Source: Cyathus striatus
Lineage: Eukaryota > Basidiomycota > Agaricomycetes > Agaricales > Nidulariaceae
Direction of reading: 5' to 3'
Assembly (NCBI GenBank): GCA_025738555.1
Contig: JAOVFP010000001.1
Span: 4,402,001 to 4,466,000 of the forward strand
DNA length: 64,000 nucleotides
Translations under genes and position numbers: made by a program
Notes under the pieces: model-generated
Databases searched by the model: none
Seen by the model: only the letters and a program-made list of their open reading frames with translations
What the model was told of the DNA's origin: nothing
Part shown: positions 48,975 to 60,388 of the stretch, in pieces
Layout of the letters: each line of letters starts with the position of its first letter
Position numbering within the stretch: the stretch's first letter is position 1

Positions 48975-48985
48975 TTATCTGATAA
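48975..48985. promoter_or_regulatory. Iron-GATA-type site TTATCTGATAA, copy 2
   Basis: An identical 11-mer 66 bases after the first copy and ~530 bases upstream of the ATG of synthetase B. Two identical copies of an 11-mer this close are most unlikely by chance. Confidence 0.6.
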
Positions 48986-49513
48986 TAATTCTTCCCTCTC
49001 CCTCGCAGTCGTCCAGCTCTTTTCTTCGCTGCCGATGAGAAGGAGTGTACATCACTCTACCAATTTGTGAATGATCGCCACATTTTAACCCGTTACTCTC
49101 ATCTCGTTGGGAGTCCGATATTTATTCCAAATCGCCCCCCTGCCACCTGCGGTGGGCATTTAAATATTCCTTTGCACAAGCCAAGGGAAATCCCGATCCG
49201 ACTCCTGTCCCAGTGCGCAAGAATCTACAGTAACCATTAATATCGAGAAGCATCTAACCATCAGGATCTCCTTCCATTTTCTGCTACTCGCAACATTGAC
49301 CTCATCACCGGATCCGTCGCCTGATTCGAGGTTAGCACATTCACACATGCTCTGAGCTATCCATGTCAACTAACCTTTTCCTTTTTTTTAATCAATGCGT
49401 CAGGTTATCTGCTGACATATAATACTTTCTTAAAAACTTGCAAGTAACTCCCTCCGTGCGATCAAACTCAAGTCCTTTGTCGACACTCTTTCACCGACCA
49501 TTACGAGAAAGTA

Positions 49514-51721
49514 ATGTCCTCCGGATGCGCACTTTCTCCAGATCTCCACGCGACTTTTTCTGTGGTATCCCGTCTGATATCTTGCCTTGTAACAGAAGAA
49601 CTTCTTCGAGCAATTTATATTCCAACCCTTGGTGCTGAACATGTTGCAGGCATGTTAGTGGTGCTGTCCACTCATGTTATATCGGAACAACCTATCATCG
49701 AACGGACACTGCATTGTGAGGATGTGCTGGTCATCGTTCCTCTTCATCATTCTCCTGTATTTAGAGATGAATCCGTGAACCGCCATGGTCGTCATGTAGC
49801 TTTGGTCGATCCGCTTGATATGCTTCCAGTGGCTTACGAACTTCAGCCTGCACCTGGGAAGGCAGAATTTACGGTAAGTTTTCAACCCTAGCTGAGATTC
49901 AGTGTTGAACAAGTCTATCGTTTGTGTAGGATGAAATGCAGGATATCCTCTTAAAGTGTTTTGTTCCACCTGCCTGGGAAATTGGTACCCAGTGGATGTT
50001 AACAGAGGTCACCGATGCTGTAGCCCTTTTCAGGAGATTTGTTCACGGCATTGTTATGCAAGATAGCTTGCGCGAAACCATTGAGAAGGAGTTATCTAGT
50101 TCTGCTGAATGGCAGCGTAAGTACATAAAGTCCATGCTGGGTAACCCAAGGCAACAGACTTATGTCTTATATTCATAGTTTCGGCATTTCTCAATCCGCC
50201 TCGTTGTCCAGTTCTCAAATCTCCACCTATTGAGTGGGAACAAAGTCTGGTTTCTGGGCATCCTACTCACCCAGTAAGTAGATATCAATACAATACTTGG
50301 AACCGATGTGATTGACGTTGGGTGGAACAGATGCACAGAGCTAGAATGTTCCCTGGGACTCTACCTGAAAATTTTAATTGGTATCGTCCTCAAATAAGAT
50401 TTATTCGGGTTCCTCGTTCAAGCTTGGATATCATTGGCCCCTTTGAAGATTTGCTGCGACCACTGATTGAAAAGGCTGTCTCTGACTCTAAGCATACATT
50501 TAAATGGGATAAATCGACCGTCATAATGCCGGTGCACGAAGTTCAAGTAGACAATATCATTAAGCAATTTAAGGACGTTATGCCTCTCTCATCCGAGATC
50601 AGCGTTTTAGCACTGGCACAGTCCAGCATTCGGTATGTAAAAAACGTTAGCTTCTGTTACTCATATTTACTTGCATCTTCACAGGACACTGACAGCCCCT
50701 GACCTTCCTGGTCTCTCACTTAAGCTATCAGTTGGTGTCAAGATATCCTCGGCTTTGAGAACGATATCTCACTTTACAGCAAATTTTGGCCCACGATTCT
50801 CATCTGAAGTTGTGCCACATCTCTCAATTAACAAAGAATTGCTGAAAGTTGAATTGGAACCTGCGAGCGCAATATATCGATTAGGGCTGCCGGATGAAGT
50901 CAAACATTTTACCGCAGTTTTACGCGCGGAGTACCGGCCAGTTGAAACGGAATCCATAATAGTATGTGCCGCGCTCTTTGAGATGGGTCATGCTGGTGCA
51001 CCAAAAAGTGTTGCAGCAGTTCAGCATGTGTTTGGTCTTGATACCGACGAGAAACGTCTCGCCTTTTTGGATAGGTAGATCTTTCACGAATGATTTTTTG
51101 ATCTCTTATTAATCACATTTGAAAGATATATCGAATTGGCATGTAAAGCTCTTCTTCCGCCCCTTGTCGAAAATGGGGTTGCCTTTGAAGCACATGCGCA
51201 AAATATTCTGTGCCGGGTTGATAACAGGACTGGAGACCTACTGGGTTTCGTTGTCCGTGATCTAGGTGGTTTACGCATTCACCCCCCTACGCTTCAGAAG
51301 TCTACTGGTATCGAGTTTGAATTCCTGCTGGGACACTGCATCGTTACCGAGACTTTACAGGAAACATACCCAAAGTTTTACCATACGTTTGTGCATAACC
51401 ATATCCAACGGTTAATCCGTCTACTTGGACTGCATTATGACGGACGTGGCTGGGAGTTGCTAAGGAGACATATGGGTTCCGTTATTCCTCAGGGGCATGA
51501 GCTGTGCAAGATATGGCTGTGCCCTTCCAATCAAACTGTTCCCTCAAAATGTCTTATGCGTATGAGAATGCGAGACTCGTACAGCGAGGTGCGTTTCTTT
51601 GTTTTTTACTAGACTTAGTTTAGCTTAAAACCTAATTCAGATGGTGTATAAACCATTTCCGAACATGATTCAGTATAAACCACCAACCATTAGTGAAGCT
51701 GTAGAGTGTAACGCGATTTGA
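49514..51721 (+). CDS. NIS siderophore synthetase B (IucA/IucC family)
   Basis: Tandem paralogue of synthetase A with the same exon plan, ~620 aa in seven exons, in frame throughout. Landmarks: SVVSRLISCLVTEELLRAIY, VALVDPLDMLPVAYEL, a DEMQDILLKCF block, IEWEQSLVSGHPTHPMHRAR (the conserved HPxHP substrate/ATP motif), IMPVHEVQVDNII, AQSSIRTLTAPDLPGLSLKL, FGPRFSSEVVPHL, ESIIVCAALFEMGHAG, LLPPLVENGVAFEAHAQNIL (E-H-QN motif), FVVRDLGGLRIHPPTL and HNHIQRLIRLLGLHYDGRGW, then MRMRMRD. The final short exon encodes MVYKPFPNMIQYKPP and ends ECNAI, stop 51719-51721. Where A has a GC donor after QQSIR, B has a normal GTATGT donor. Known fungal NIS synthetases make rhizoferrin (Rfs) and pistillarin (PipS); the product here cannot be deduced. 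Confidence 0.92.
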
Positions 51722-52066
51722 ACTCGCCGTTGTTAATAATTTTTGTGTAACACGGCATGAACTGACGTTGTTATTGTCGGATAAACCTAAATTTCATTTA
51801 CAAAGTGCAGCTGCTTGAATAAGTATTGCTCTGAATTGTAGATCAGTTGCGTCCAAGTTGCACCGCAGTAGCGATGATTGGCGGCGGGCGCTAATTGTCT
51901 GATAATCATAATTGGCACCTCCGTCACTGCCTTTCTATTTATACATAGCCCCTCTGTCACAACACACGCTCTTATAACATACCAACGATGTCAGTGATGG
52001 CTTTCTTCCTTTCACTAACCCCTGTTGCTTCTCTTTTGCCTTTCATCGATAGATTCATCACCTGTG
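51722..52066. other. Intergenic region
   Basis: About 345 bases between synthetase B and the C2-domain gene. It contains a TATTTATA at 51936-51943 and a TCTGATAAT near 51899. No gene seen. Confidence 0.5.
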
Positions 52067-53666
52067 ATGTCAAAGGAGCAGATCGGTACCCTCGTTGTCG
52101 TCATCCTGAAAGCTAGAAACCTCAATGACAAGCATTCATTTTACAAGCAAGATGTTTTCGCGACAATTTCATTACATGGTAATGCATCTAAGCGGGATAA
52201 ATAATATAAGTATTGCTTAAATTCTTTTAGGAACAGAAAAACGTACGCCTGTCGACGTTAAGGGAGGACAGCATCCAGAGTGGGATGCAGAAGTTAGATT
52301 TCCGGTGTGTAAGGAAGAGGGAGGCAAGGAAAGAAAGCTAGAGGTCGCATGTTTTGCAAAAGAACCTCGATCGGATGAACTACTTGGAAAGGGAGTTGTC
52401 GATATTGCGGAGACTTTGAAGACAGGCGAATTTGACGGCAAGTGTTCCTATAAGAATATTAAGGATGCTTTGTAGTGGTACTCACAGGTTGTCCATATAG
52501 ATTGGGTTCCCCTTGATATTAATGGGGTAGTCAGAGGAGATATATACCTTGAGATGACTTATTTCTCTGCATCGCCTCCTGTAGGTGGTTTGAAACCACC
52601 CACGAATGCTTTTACGCTGCAAAGAAGACCGTCGAAACTTTCACCATCTGATAGACTTTCAAGACCTCCTACATTAGCACCTTCGGTTAATTCTATTCCG
52701 GAGGAACGACTGCATCAATCGGAATTTCATGCTCGACCTTACACTCAAGGTATTATACCTCACTTACTTCGAGGGAAGTACTGATATATATTTATAGCTA
52801 ATATGCCAAATTCCGAGGTTATTCCTGATATTCTGCGACCTGCAGGGGTGGGAAGGGTATCTAAACCTATCGCTGCCAATTCGGTAGTACCCTCCGCTTT
52901 GCCATCAGTTTTGCGTCCGGGAAATCCAAATGTGACGACTATTTCTTCACCTTCACCGTCATACCGGGCGCAAAAGACTCAAGTGGTTCAGCCCACGTCG
53001 CATTATCAGCTTCAGCAGCCGCAAACGAATGACCATCTCATTAGACCAGGATATTCTACATTCCAACAGTCACCGCCGTATCATTCTTCCGTTGCTAATC
53101 CTCCCACACCACAGCCACCAATGAACTCGTACTCTGCCGTCCCAAAGCTAGGAAGTTCACAGTGGAGCGCTGAGGAACCTATGCATGGCCCTTTGTCTTT
53201 TCCTGTACCATCCGGTCCAGCAGTAATTGATCCTCCTCAAAGGTCACACGCACATTCAAGTAGTACCTACTCTTCCAACAGTTCTTATTCTTCTGCTTCC
53301 TCTCCACTTCGGAATGATGGTCATTATCGCCCTCCTCCAGGCTCTGGTCACCACGATTATACTTCTCCACTAGTTAATCCATACATAGGTACACCTCCTT
53401 CAGAGCGTTATCAATCTCCACTTCCACTTCCTAATGGTGCAAAGAGAGAAGATGTACTACCTGCACCTCGTAATGCATCGCCGATACCTAATAAAACTAG
53501 AATCGACGATCTACGTTTGGCCGAGGAACAGGCGGCCAAACGCAAGGCACAAGAAGATAAGGACCTGGAACTTGCATTGAAGCTAGATCAAGAACTGAAT
53601 CTGATGGAAGAAGAGGCCTCACGGAGACGAAGTGAATTTCAAATACCTGGTAGTTGGCTAAGATGA
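52067..53666 (+). CDS. C2-domain protein with disordered C-terminus, ~480 aa
   Basis: The first ~125 residues form a C2 domain, a beta-sandwich that binds membranes or partner proteins: GTLVVVILKARNLNDKHSFY, KQDVFATISLHGTEKRTPVD, GGQHPEWDAEVRFPV, LLGKGVVDIAETLKTGEFD and DWVPLDINGVVRGDIYLEMT. The rest is Pro/Ser/Gln-rich and disordered, ending in a charged helix (RLAEEQAAKRKAQEDKDLEL). Fungal proteins of this build include Inn1/Fic1-type cytokinesis factors; that link is an inference from architecture. Not all of the usual Ca2+-binding Asp residues are evident. Four exons; the second intron (52438-52500) has a GC donor in a perfect GCAAGT context, needed to join GEFD to DWVPL. The ATG at 52067 is the first that leads into the domain. 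Confidence 0.8.
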
Positions 53667-53819
53667 TCGATGATGCTTCACTTTCTCTGCTATCACGACC
53701 GACATTATATGTGGCTTACACTAGGTATTGGCAGATAACAAATTTATGTCGGAAGATATAAAATAATAGTATAGTAATTGGTATTAGTTGCAGGCGTACA
53801 TTTGGATGAGAGAGTCCAA

Positions 53820-54812
53820 TTATATCCGTCGCATACCACGATCCGTCGCAGCAGCCACTCTTGTGGTTCTCGTTGCATTCATCATCATTCGCTCCCGAGT
53901 TAATTCACCCTTTTCAACACCCCTGGACTGCCGAAGGTCGTAGAAAAACGTCAGGAGATAGAGAGTAAAACCGAAAGATATCGTCCATTCAAGAATAGCT
54001 ACAAAATGTGGTGAGACAATGTCGTAGAAAGCAGCATGATAACATACCTCCTACATTAATCGCTTTGTATAATGCGACGCCAAATGCAAACGAAAGCAGA
54101 ATAAGAAGGGTTGCGATAATCGCCTTTGCTGTGTAGGCGATTTTTAACTTTCTTACTTGCACAAAGTCCTTGCTTATCCAACGATACTGAACAAGGTTGA
54201 AATTTTGATTTATCAGTCAAGTAGTATTCATTACGCACCTCGACGATAGTGAATATAGCGCTAATTGCTACTCCGAGCATAAACACCAATAAGAATACGC
54301 GATGAGGACTTGGAAACCGTTTGGTATCGAACACGGAAAGGAGGATCAATCCACAACCACCAATGAACGACCCCAGGACGGCTAAGGTACCAAGAACGCG
54401 TTCCCTCATTCGCATATTAGGCATTAACCTGGAAGAGGATTTACAGGTAAGAAAATGTAGTGCATTGAAGAAGCTGAAGGACGACGTGCCTTCCTGAATG
54501 TCTTAAGTATCGTTCTACAACAAGCGACAAGAAAAATCCAACAGCAGTAATTGCACATCCGGTAACAAATAATGGCTTAAGGATGTCTGCACCGACATCT
54601 GATATGTAGGCTATAGTTCCTTCCTGGGAGACATATTTTGGTCTGCCGGTGCACACCCATGTTAATAACATGGCCAGCAGTGTAGCTGGTTAAATAAGTA
54701 GTCAATGACCCGTTAATGCGGGAATTGGCTGAGTTGGCGTACAGAACCACATAAAGGCAGCTGCTAAAGGAAGCCAGACATATCTCAGGTATTGATGTCG
54801 GAGGCTAAGCAT
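53820..54812 (-). CDS. Frag1/DRAM/Sfk1-family membrane protein, ~260 aa
   Basis: Multi-pass membrane protein of the Frag1/DRAM/Sfk1 family. Yeast Sfk1 supports the phosphoinositide kinase Stt4 and plasma-membrane lipid asymmetry. Five exons. Order: RYVWLPLAAAFMWF (TM1), WVCTGRPKYVSQEGTIAYIS, DVGADILKPLFVTGCAITAV and GFFLSLVVERYLRHSGR (TM2), MRERVLGTLAVLGSFIGGCG (TM3), VFDTKRFPSPHRVFLLVFML (TM4), a helix IAYTAKAIIATLLILLSFAF (TM5), and LEWTISFGFTLYLLTFFYDL (TM6) with the characteristic YDLR, then a basic tail (RTTRVAAATDRGMRRI). The ISDVGAD block in the first loop is typical of the family. The frame is intact. It converges with the C2-domain gene, ~150 bases between stops. Confidence 0.87.
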
Positions 54813-55313
54813 TATATGTGCGGCAGGGAGGGGGGTTATGATAAAGGCTAAGGAAATCGAGCTTTTAGTCTCCAACTTGCAACCTAGAGATCCTAGACGT
54901 GAAGTGGGAGGGCAACCAGACGAGAAAAGGGGCTGGAAGATAACATGAAGGAGCCCCGGTGGAATATCACTTTAAGGCGCAGTTTGCAACCAATCGACGT
55001 CGCTGTTGCAAAAATAAGTACATCCAGTTTTTGACGTCATGCATGATCAAAGTATCCAACCACCCCACATACTAACAGTCTTCCTTCTCAAGTAGCTTGC
55101 TATTTCACACTGACATTGTACGAACACTCCAATTGGCGACGACTGATCATCGTGAATGTATAAGTACAAATTGTCGTGAAAGTAATGTAACACAATATCG
55201 GACATACAATCTCGCAAATCCGAGATAAAATCGAAAGCAGATATAGGGAAATAAGAGGTAGACATCTCCAGGAAGGCAAAAATAAACGGTACACTCTAGA
55301 ATGAACTTCAGCG
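54813..55313. other. Intergenic region
   Basis: About 500 bases between the Sfk1-like start and the DsbA-like stop. It should hold the Sfk1-like promoter; nothing else seen. Confidence 0.5.
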
Positions 55314-56277
55314 TTATACACACAGTTCAGTCTCCATCACATGAGGTTCCGTGAAGGGTGAAGGCGCAGCATGCACTCCGGCAGCAGCAAGCTTCTTAAA
55401 TATCTGACAGTGTTACCCAACATCAGATATACATTTAAATATCCTTGTCTTGTGGTACTTACCTGAATAAACACATCGGAGGATTGTCCTCCGCTGACAG
55501 CCCATTTTCCGTCAATGATGATCACCGGAACACCAGAAATTCCGCCTGCGCGGGCAGCCTCACACATATCATTCACCTCCTTCTCCAGTTCATCTGATTC
55601 TAGAAATTTGATGGCCTACAATATTAACACACAAATTAGCACTCAGCAAAAGCACGATACAAGTGTGAAGAACATACATCTTCCTGACTCATCAATCCGG
55701 TGTTCTCCGCTACCTCGGCCAATACGTTAATGTCAGCAATATCTCTACTCTCCTCCATGTGAACTTTAAAGATGCTGCAGATGACTGGCAACTGGAGTTG
55801 TTGACCACCAACTCTGTATGCCTTCTGGCAGAGTCGGTGAGCGCGGGTGGTTTGACTGACAAAACCGCGGAAGGAGCTATATAAAAATTGTCAAGCTGGG
55901 GGAGGATGGTAGGCCATCAAGACGACAAGCGTACATAGGAATTCCTTTCTCGTCGGCCCATTTAGAGACGGCATTCTGGAGGGCAGCAAACTTCTCCTTG
56001 CCGATTTGATTTGAGTGGAAGGTGGATTTTTCGATTTTGGGAGAGTTCTCATTCAGGCAGGCAGGGTTGATAAGCCGAAATGGGACATGCTCCAGTTCGA
56101 AGGATAGGGAAGTTGGAGATTTTCTTTGCAGTATGTTATCGCATTAAGAAGTTCATGTTCACCAATGCAGCAATTCACGCAGACCTTGAAGGGAGTAAGG
56201 ATATAGCGGAAGAATAAGAACAGATGAGGACAGACAAAATCGTTTATGACAGTTAGCTTAACAGCTCGGGTTGACAT
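55314..56277 (-). CDS. DsbA-family (FrnE-type) thioredoxin-fold oxidoreductase, apparent frameshift
   Basis: Thioredoxin-fold protein of the DSBA/FrnE group, which includes disulfide oxidoreductases and glutathione S-transferase kappa-like enzymes. About 250 aa in five exons. After MSTRAVKLTVINDF a first intron with a GTCTGT donor joins to VCVNCCIGEHELLNAITYCK, giving a CVNC active-site motif. Next come ELEHVPFRLINPACL, ALQNAVSKWADEKGIPM, SFRGFVSQTTRAHRLCQKAY, ICSIFKVHMEESRDIADINV, LAEVAENTGLMSQEDV, EARAAGG-type helix EAARAGGISGVPVIIIDGKW (the cis-Pro loop GVPVIIID) and AVSGGQSSDVFIQIFKKLAA. One base is missing near a run of three (56107-56109): the frame must change between LQLP and LSFELEHVPF. 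Otherwise complete; stop at 55314-55316. Confidence 0.85.
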
Positions 56278-58254
56278 AGTTGTCAGGAAACCCTTTGAAA
56301 GATGGAGGGAAGGGAGAGCGAAATGTTGGTAGAGAAGTGGGGTGAGTGGTAATGGATTGCAAGGGGAAAGATGGGCTTAAGAGGGAGAGGAGGAAGGAAG
56401 CATAAGACGGAGGGGACAAGATGGAGGGAAGGCTAAAGAAGGAAACATAGCTTACATTGCTTGCGGTGCTGACAGAGGCGGAATCTGATTACAAGTCCTT
56501 TGCAAACTTACTCTACTTTCACAATCCCCGATTCCGGCCTTCCTCTCCTGCCCTGGCCCCTCTTCCGGCCTCGGCCACTCTTCCATTAACAACTCTGCTC
56601 GTCCCCGACGCATCGACTCTCGCCTTTCTCGCTCTACATTTTACTCTGGATGCTGTGCAATACCCGGAAAACATGCAGTCATTGTAACATTTTTATTCAT
56701 CATCACGTCATTACTAATCGTCGGTCCATCTGTCACTTTCATATACTTTGTACTCTCGGTGCTCCCTCTGGAGTCTGTCCTTTTCACTGATTTTCATCTC
56801 ACTAGTATTCATTATTCATTATTCAATATCGATACTTAATTACACTGGAGTTGCGTGTGCCACCGAAGTTGGTGGATGAATTGCTGCACCCACTCGGTCA
56901 TCGGTATATGAGGTACCCACTGTTCGTGATTGCGCATGTGTGATGCTTTTGTAATGTGGGTACAATATAAATTCACCGCACTGGAGCTATTATTGCCTTT
57001 GCGCAGTGTCAGAGGAAAGGCGCGCGTCTAAGATGGTCCTATCACAGTTGAATGATATGTCAGCCCTGTATTGTTTGGGACAGATGTTGTTGACAAATAA
57101 ATTATGGCTTAGAGATCAGTCACATTCTTACTCGCAGTACAGACTTACGTAATGAAACTTTGCAGAGAACCATCCACCGGGCCGGCTGGATGAGGCTGTA
57201 GAAGTTGTCATTTCAAACAGGTTTACCACGACAGGTGTCATTTGATTCAACCGCCTCCTGCTCCACAGTGCGTACCAGGTATATTACTATACATTTTACA
57301 ATGAATATTGTAAGCTCAGGTGCAACGAAAGATGATTTCGCATGTAACTGTATTGCAATTCTGCAATGGCATAGCAACACAGACGCTGAAACAGGAGGCC
57401 GCTACAATGCATTGCTTGCAAGTTGCTGGAGGGATAATATATTCCCCTGCCTCAACGTCTTCTGCCTCTTTATGCGCTGAAACTCGTGCCAAGTGACGTC
57501 TACAGCGTTGGTGACATCACCGGACAATTATATTGCGAGCGGTTGAACGTTCATCAACATGCAGCAGCACCTAACAGCCTAACAGCTCCCAGCTGCTAAG
57601 TATTGCTCAATGTAAACCATTCCAATTCGAGGGAGCTGAAATGGTAACAATTGCTTCGAAATGAATGGATTCGAGCTGTCAGTAAAACGTCAAGCGCTAC
57701 AGGGTAAGCAGCCACTCGTGATGGATTGCGGTGCACTGTCGGTCCTGCCATCATGAGGAGGTCAAGGGGATGTTGCAGTTGCGCAAGCGGAGAGACATAA
57801 ATCGCAGCCAGCTTGTGCACAACCAGTTTGTCGACAAGGCCGCTGGGTGCGGGTGGCCGGAGCGAACAATGACCGATAAAAACACGAGGCAAGCTGGGGA
57901 CAAAGGCTTACGGGCACAAAGAGTGGTGGGCAGTGTGGTTGGGAGGTGGGGAGACAGAGATCGGATAATTGTGTATTTCACGTTGACTGGTGAGTATGTA
58001 GTAGTATTAGTAGAGTTGGACCTTGGCAATGGCGGTACTGCAGTGTATAACAAAAGGAGGGAAGCGCCTGAAGCGCAGTGCACGTGGCTTACCAAAATTA
58101 AAGTCCGCCGCGATGGAAGAGAGTGGTGGTTTCATCTTTCCCGGATCCCCTCCTGTTCTTTGCTTTGTTCCAGGGCTTTGCCTCCACACCAGTCCAACTG
58201 TCCCATTAAATATTTCCCTGGACTGGTGTCCCATCTCTAACAAGGCCCTTCACC
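56278..58254. other. Divergent intergenic region
   Basis: Nearly 2 kb between the DsbA-like gene and casein kinase 1. A long open frame at 57731-58240 is probably accidental and overlaps the kinase leader. A G/A-rich stretch precedes the DsbA-like start (56290-56450). No gene called. Confidence 0.5.
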
Positions 58255-60388
58255 ATGTCCACTCCTCATGTCATCGCCTCCTCCTCCTCTCATCCCTCCC
58301 AGGCTGCTACTTCGAATGGAATCGTAGGGAACCACTATCGTGTTGGAAAGAAAATCGGGGAGGGCTCCTTCGGTGTCGTCTTCGAAGGTACATCAACTCA
58401 CTGTCTTTTGCCTTCTCCTCCACAGCATTGCGCTGCTAGAGTGCCAGCAGACACCTGTGGGCGCTGTTGAATACAGGACCCTGGCTACGTAGCCATGGTT
58501 CTCTTCAACACAAACTCTCCTTGCTGAACACTGTCGCTGATGTTCATCCTGCTAGGGTCAAAACTTTCTACCAATACCCCCGTCGCCATCAAGTTTGTAA
58601 GTATTTTAAATGCAATCATTGTTGGGGTTACAATGTCGTGACCGACTACAGGAACCAAGAAAATCAGATGCTCCACAGCTGCGAGATGAATACCGTTCCT
58701 ACAGGACTTTGAACGGAATTCGTACGTTATATTATATGTATACAGATAAATAATTGTTCTCAAGTCTACTCTAGCTGGCGTTCCTCAAGTACACTACTTT
58801 GGTCAAGAGGGGCTACATAATGTTCTCGTCATTGACTTGCTGGGACCTAATTTGGAAGATTTGTTCGACATGTGCGGGCGAAAATTCACTATAAAGACTG
58901 TGTGCATGGCTGCTAAACAGATGGTATGTGTTCTTTTCCGCACTATGCGGATGTGACATTGGGAAGATGGTTTTCCTTCATCACTTAAGAGTTACAATTT
59001 CTGCTTGTGTCTAACATGTATTATTTCAGGTTACACGAGTTCAGGCAGTCCACGAGAAGTCCCTTATATACCGTGATATCAAGCCAGACAACTTCTTGAT
59101 TGGTGTGCCAGGCAGCAAGACTGCCAATACGATCCACATTATTGGTGAGTCTTGTTTGGCAGTACTCTTTTTTGTTTTACGTAAATATGCTTGAGGCAGA
59201 CAATGCTCCCTGCAACCCTGCCATTTTTGCTTCTGTATAACGATTCTATTTACTAATCACTGATTACCTCTTTCAGACTTCGGTATGGCAAAGCACTACC
59301 GTGACCCAAAGACGAAAGTCCACATTCCCTATAGAGAGCGCAAGTCTCTATCAGGAACGGCCCGTTACATGTCAATTAACACTCATCTTGGTCGTGAACA
59401 ATCTCGACGCGACGATCTCGAGTCTCTTGGTCACGTCTTCATGTATTTCCTGAGGGGAGGTCTCCCCTGGCAAGGTCTACGAGCTGCCACAAACAAGCAA
59501 AAATATGAGAAGATAGGTGAAAAGAAACAGACTACCCCTATATCGGAGCTGTGCGAAGGGTTCCCAGGTTTGCATTATTTTCAATAAGTCACCCTCGCTA
59601 CTTACTGAATTTTCAATTATAGAGGAATTCTCCATATATATGAACTATGTCCGGAAGTTGGGTTTCGAGGAAACCCCTGACTATGACTTCTTACGTGAGC
59701 TTTTCACCAAAGTGTTAAGGACACTTGGAGAACCTGAGGACGGGATTTATGACTGGATGTTGTTGAATGGTGGGAAAGGCTGGGAAGCTGGAAATGCTTC
59801 TTCTACACCGGCTACCCCTCATCGAGAGCATCGTCGTGATCGTGAGCATGGGGCGCGACGCGCTTCACGACAAGTGCCGGATGGAACCACTCCTAATCAA
59901 CTTGTTCTTAGTCCAGCACAAGCTCACGTCAAGTCTAACCGTAGGCCACCAACAGGGGAGCGCGGTAATGTCAGCCGAGACATTGGGAGTGTCCAACCCG
60001 TGCCACCAACAAGCCGCCGTGCCAGTCAACGGGAAGGTCTTGGGAGTGCAGCACTCTCGACACCTCACCCTTACGCAACTGCACCTAGTCCAAACGGCTA
60101 CAGGTCCAACGCCAACGCCGGCTATGGCCGTCATTCTCCTAATCCTCAAGCGAATGGTCCAGGTGCCTTGAATGGTTCGGAGTCGTTCTTGTATGGCCAA
60201 GGCCAGACCATCAAGAACGATTCGAGGAGATCATGAATGGTGGGCCATCGCAGCGAGACATGATGAATGGCCCCAGGGGTATGAACATGTATGACAGAGA
60301 ACAAATGCAGAAGGCCGGTGGACAAGATGAGGATGGCGGACATGGACGAAGAAGAGGTTTCTGGGCTGCTTTATGCTGCCGCGCGTAG
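58255..60388 (+). CDS. Casein kinase 1 (membrane-anchored, Yck type)
   Basis: Ser/Thr protein kinase of the CK1 family. Exon 1 holds [20 protein letters not shown] (Gly loop); a ~165-base intron leads to [12 protein letters not shown] (catalytic Lys). Next come [51 protein letters not shown] (catalytic loop), [40 protein letters not shown] and [20 protein letters not shown], all classic CK1. The C-terminal ~170 residues are Ser/Pro/Arg-rich. The tail [13 protein letters not shown] carries a Cys pair like the palmitoylation site of Yck1/Yck2, implying plasma-membrane attachment. To reach that tail the frame must change near 60140-60215: either a 44-base intron (60163-60206) or a missing base. 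Without it the protein ends at 60236 as NDSRRS. Confidence 0.92.

Larger units (their letters stand above)
48421..49513. other. Spacer between the two siderophore synthetase genes
   Basis: About 1.1 kb. It holds two copies of TTATCTGATAA and a T-rich tract near 49380. Small open stretches around 48679-48780 and 49009-49230 are bordered by splice-like signals but give nothing recognisable, so no gene is called. A 5' leader intron of gene B is possible. Confidence 0.55.

Noticed and set aside
48679..49250. Possible small spliced gene between the two siderophore synthetases
   Set aside because: Start and splice-like signals exist, but the introns would be as short as 23 bases and the product matches nothing known.
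57731..58240. Plus-strand open frame of 169 codons ahead of casein kinase 1
   Set aside because: Overlaps the kinase leader, has no family resemblance, and a competing minus-strand frame is equally open.
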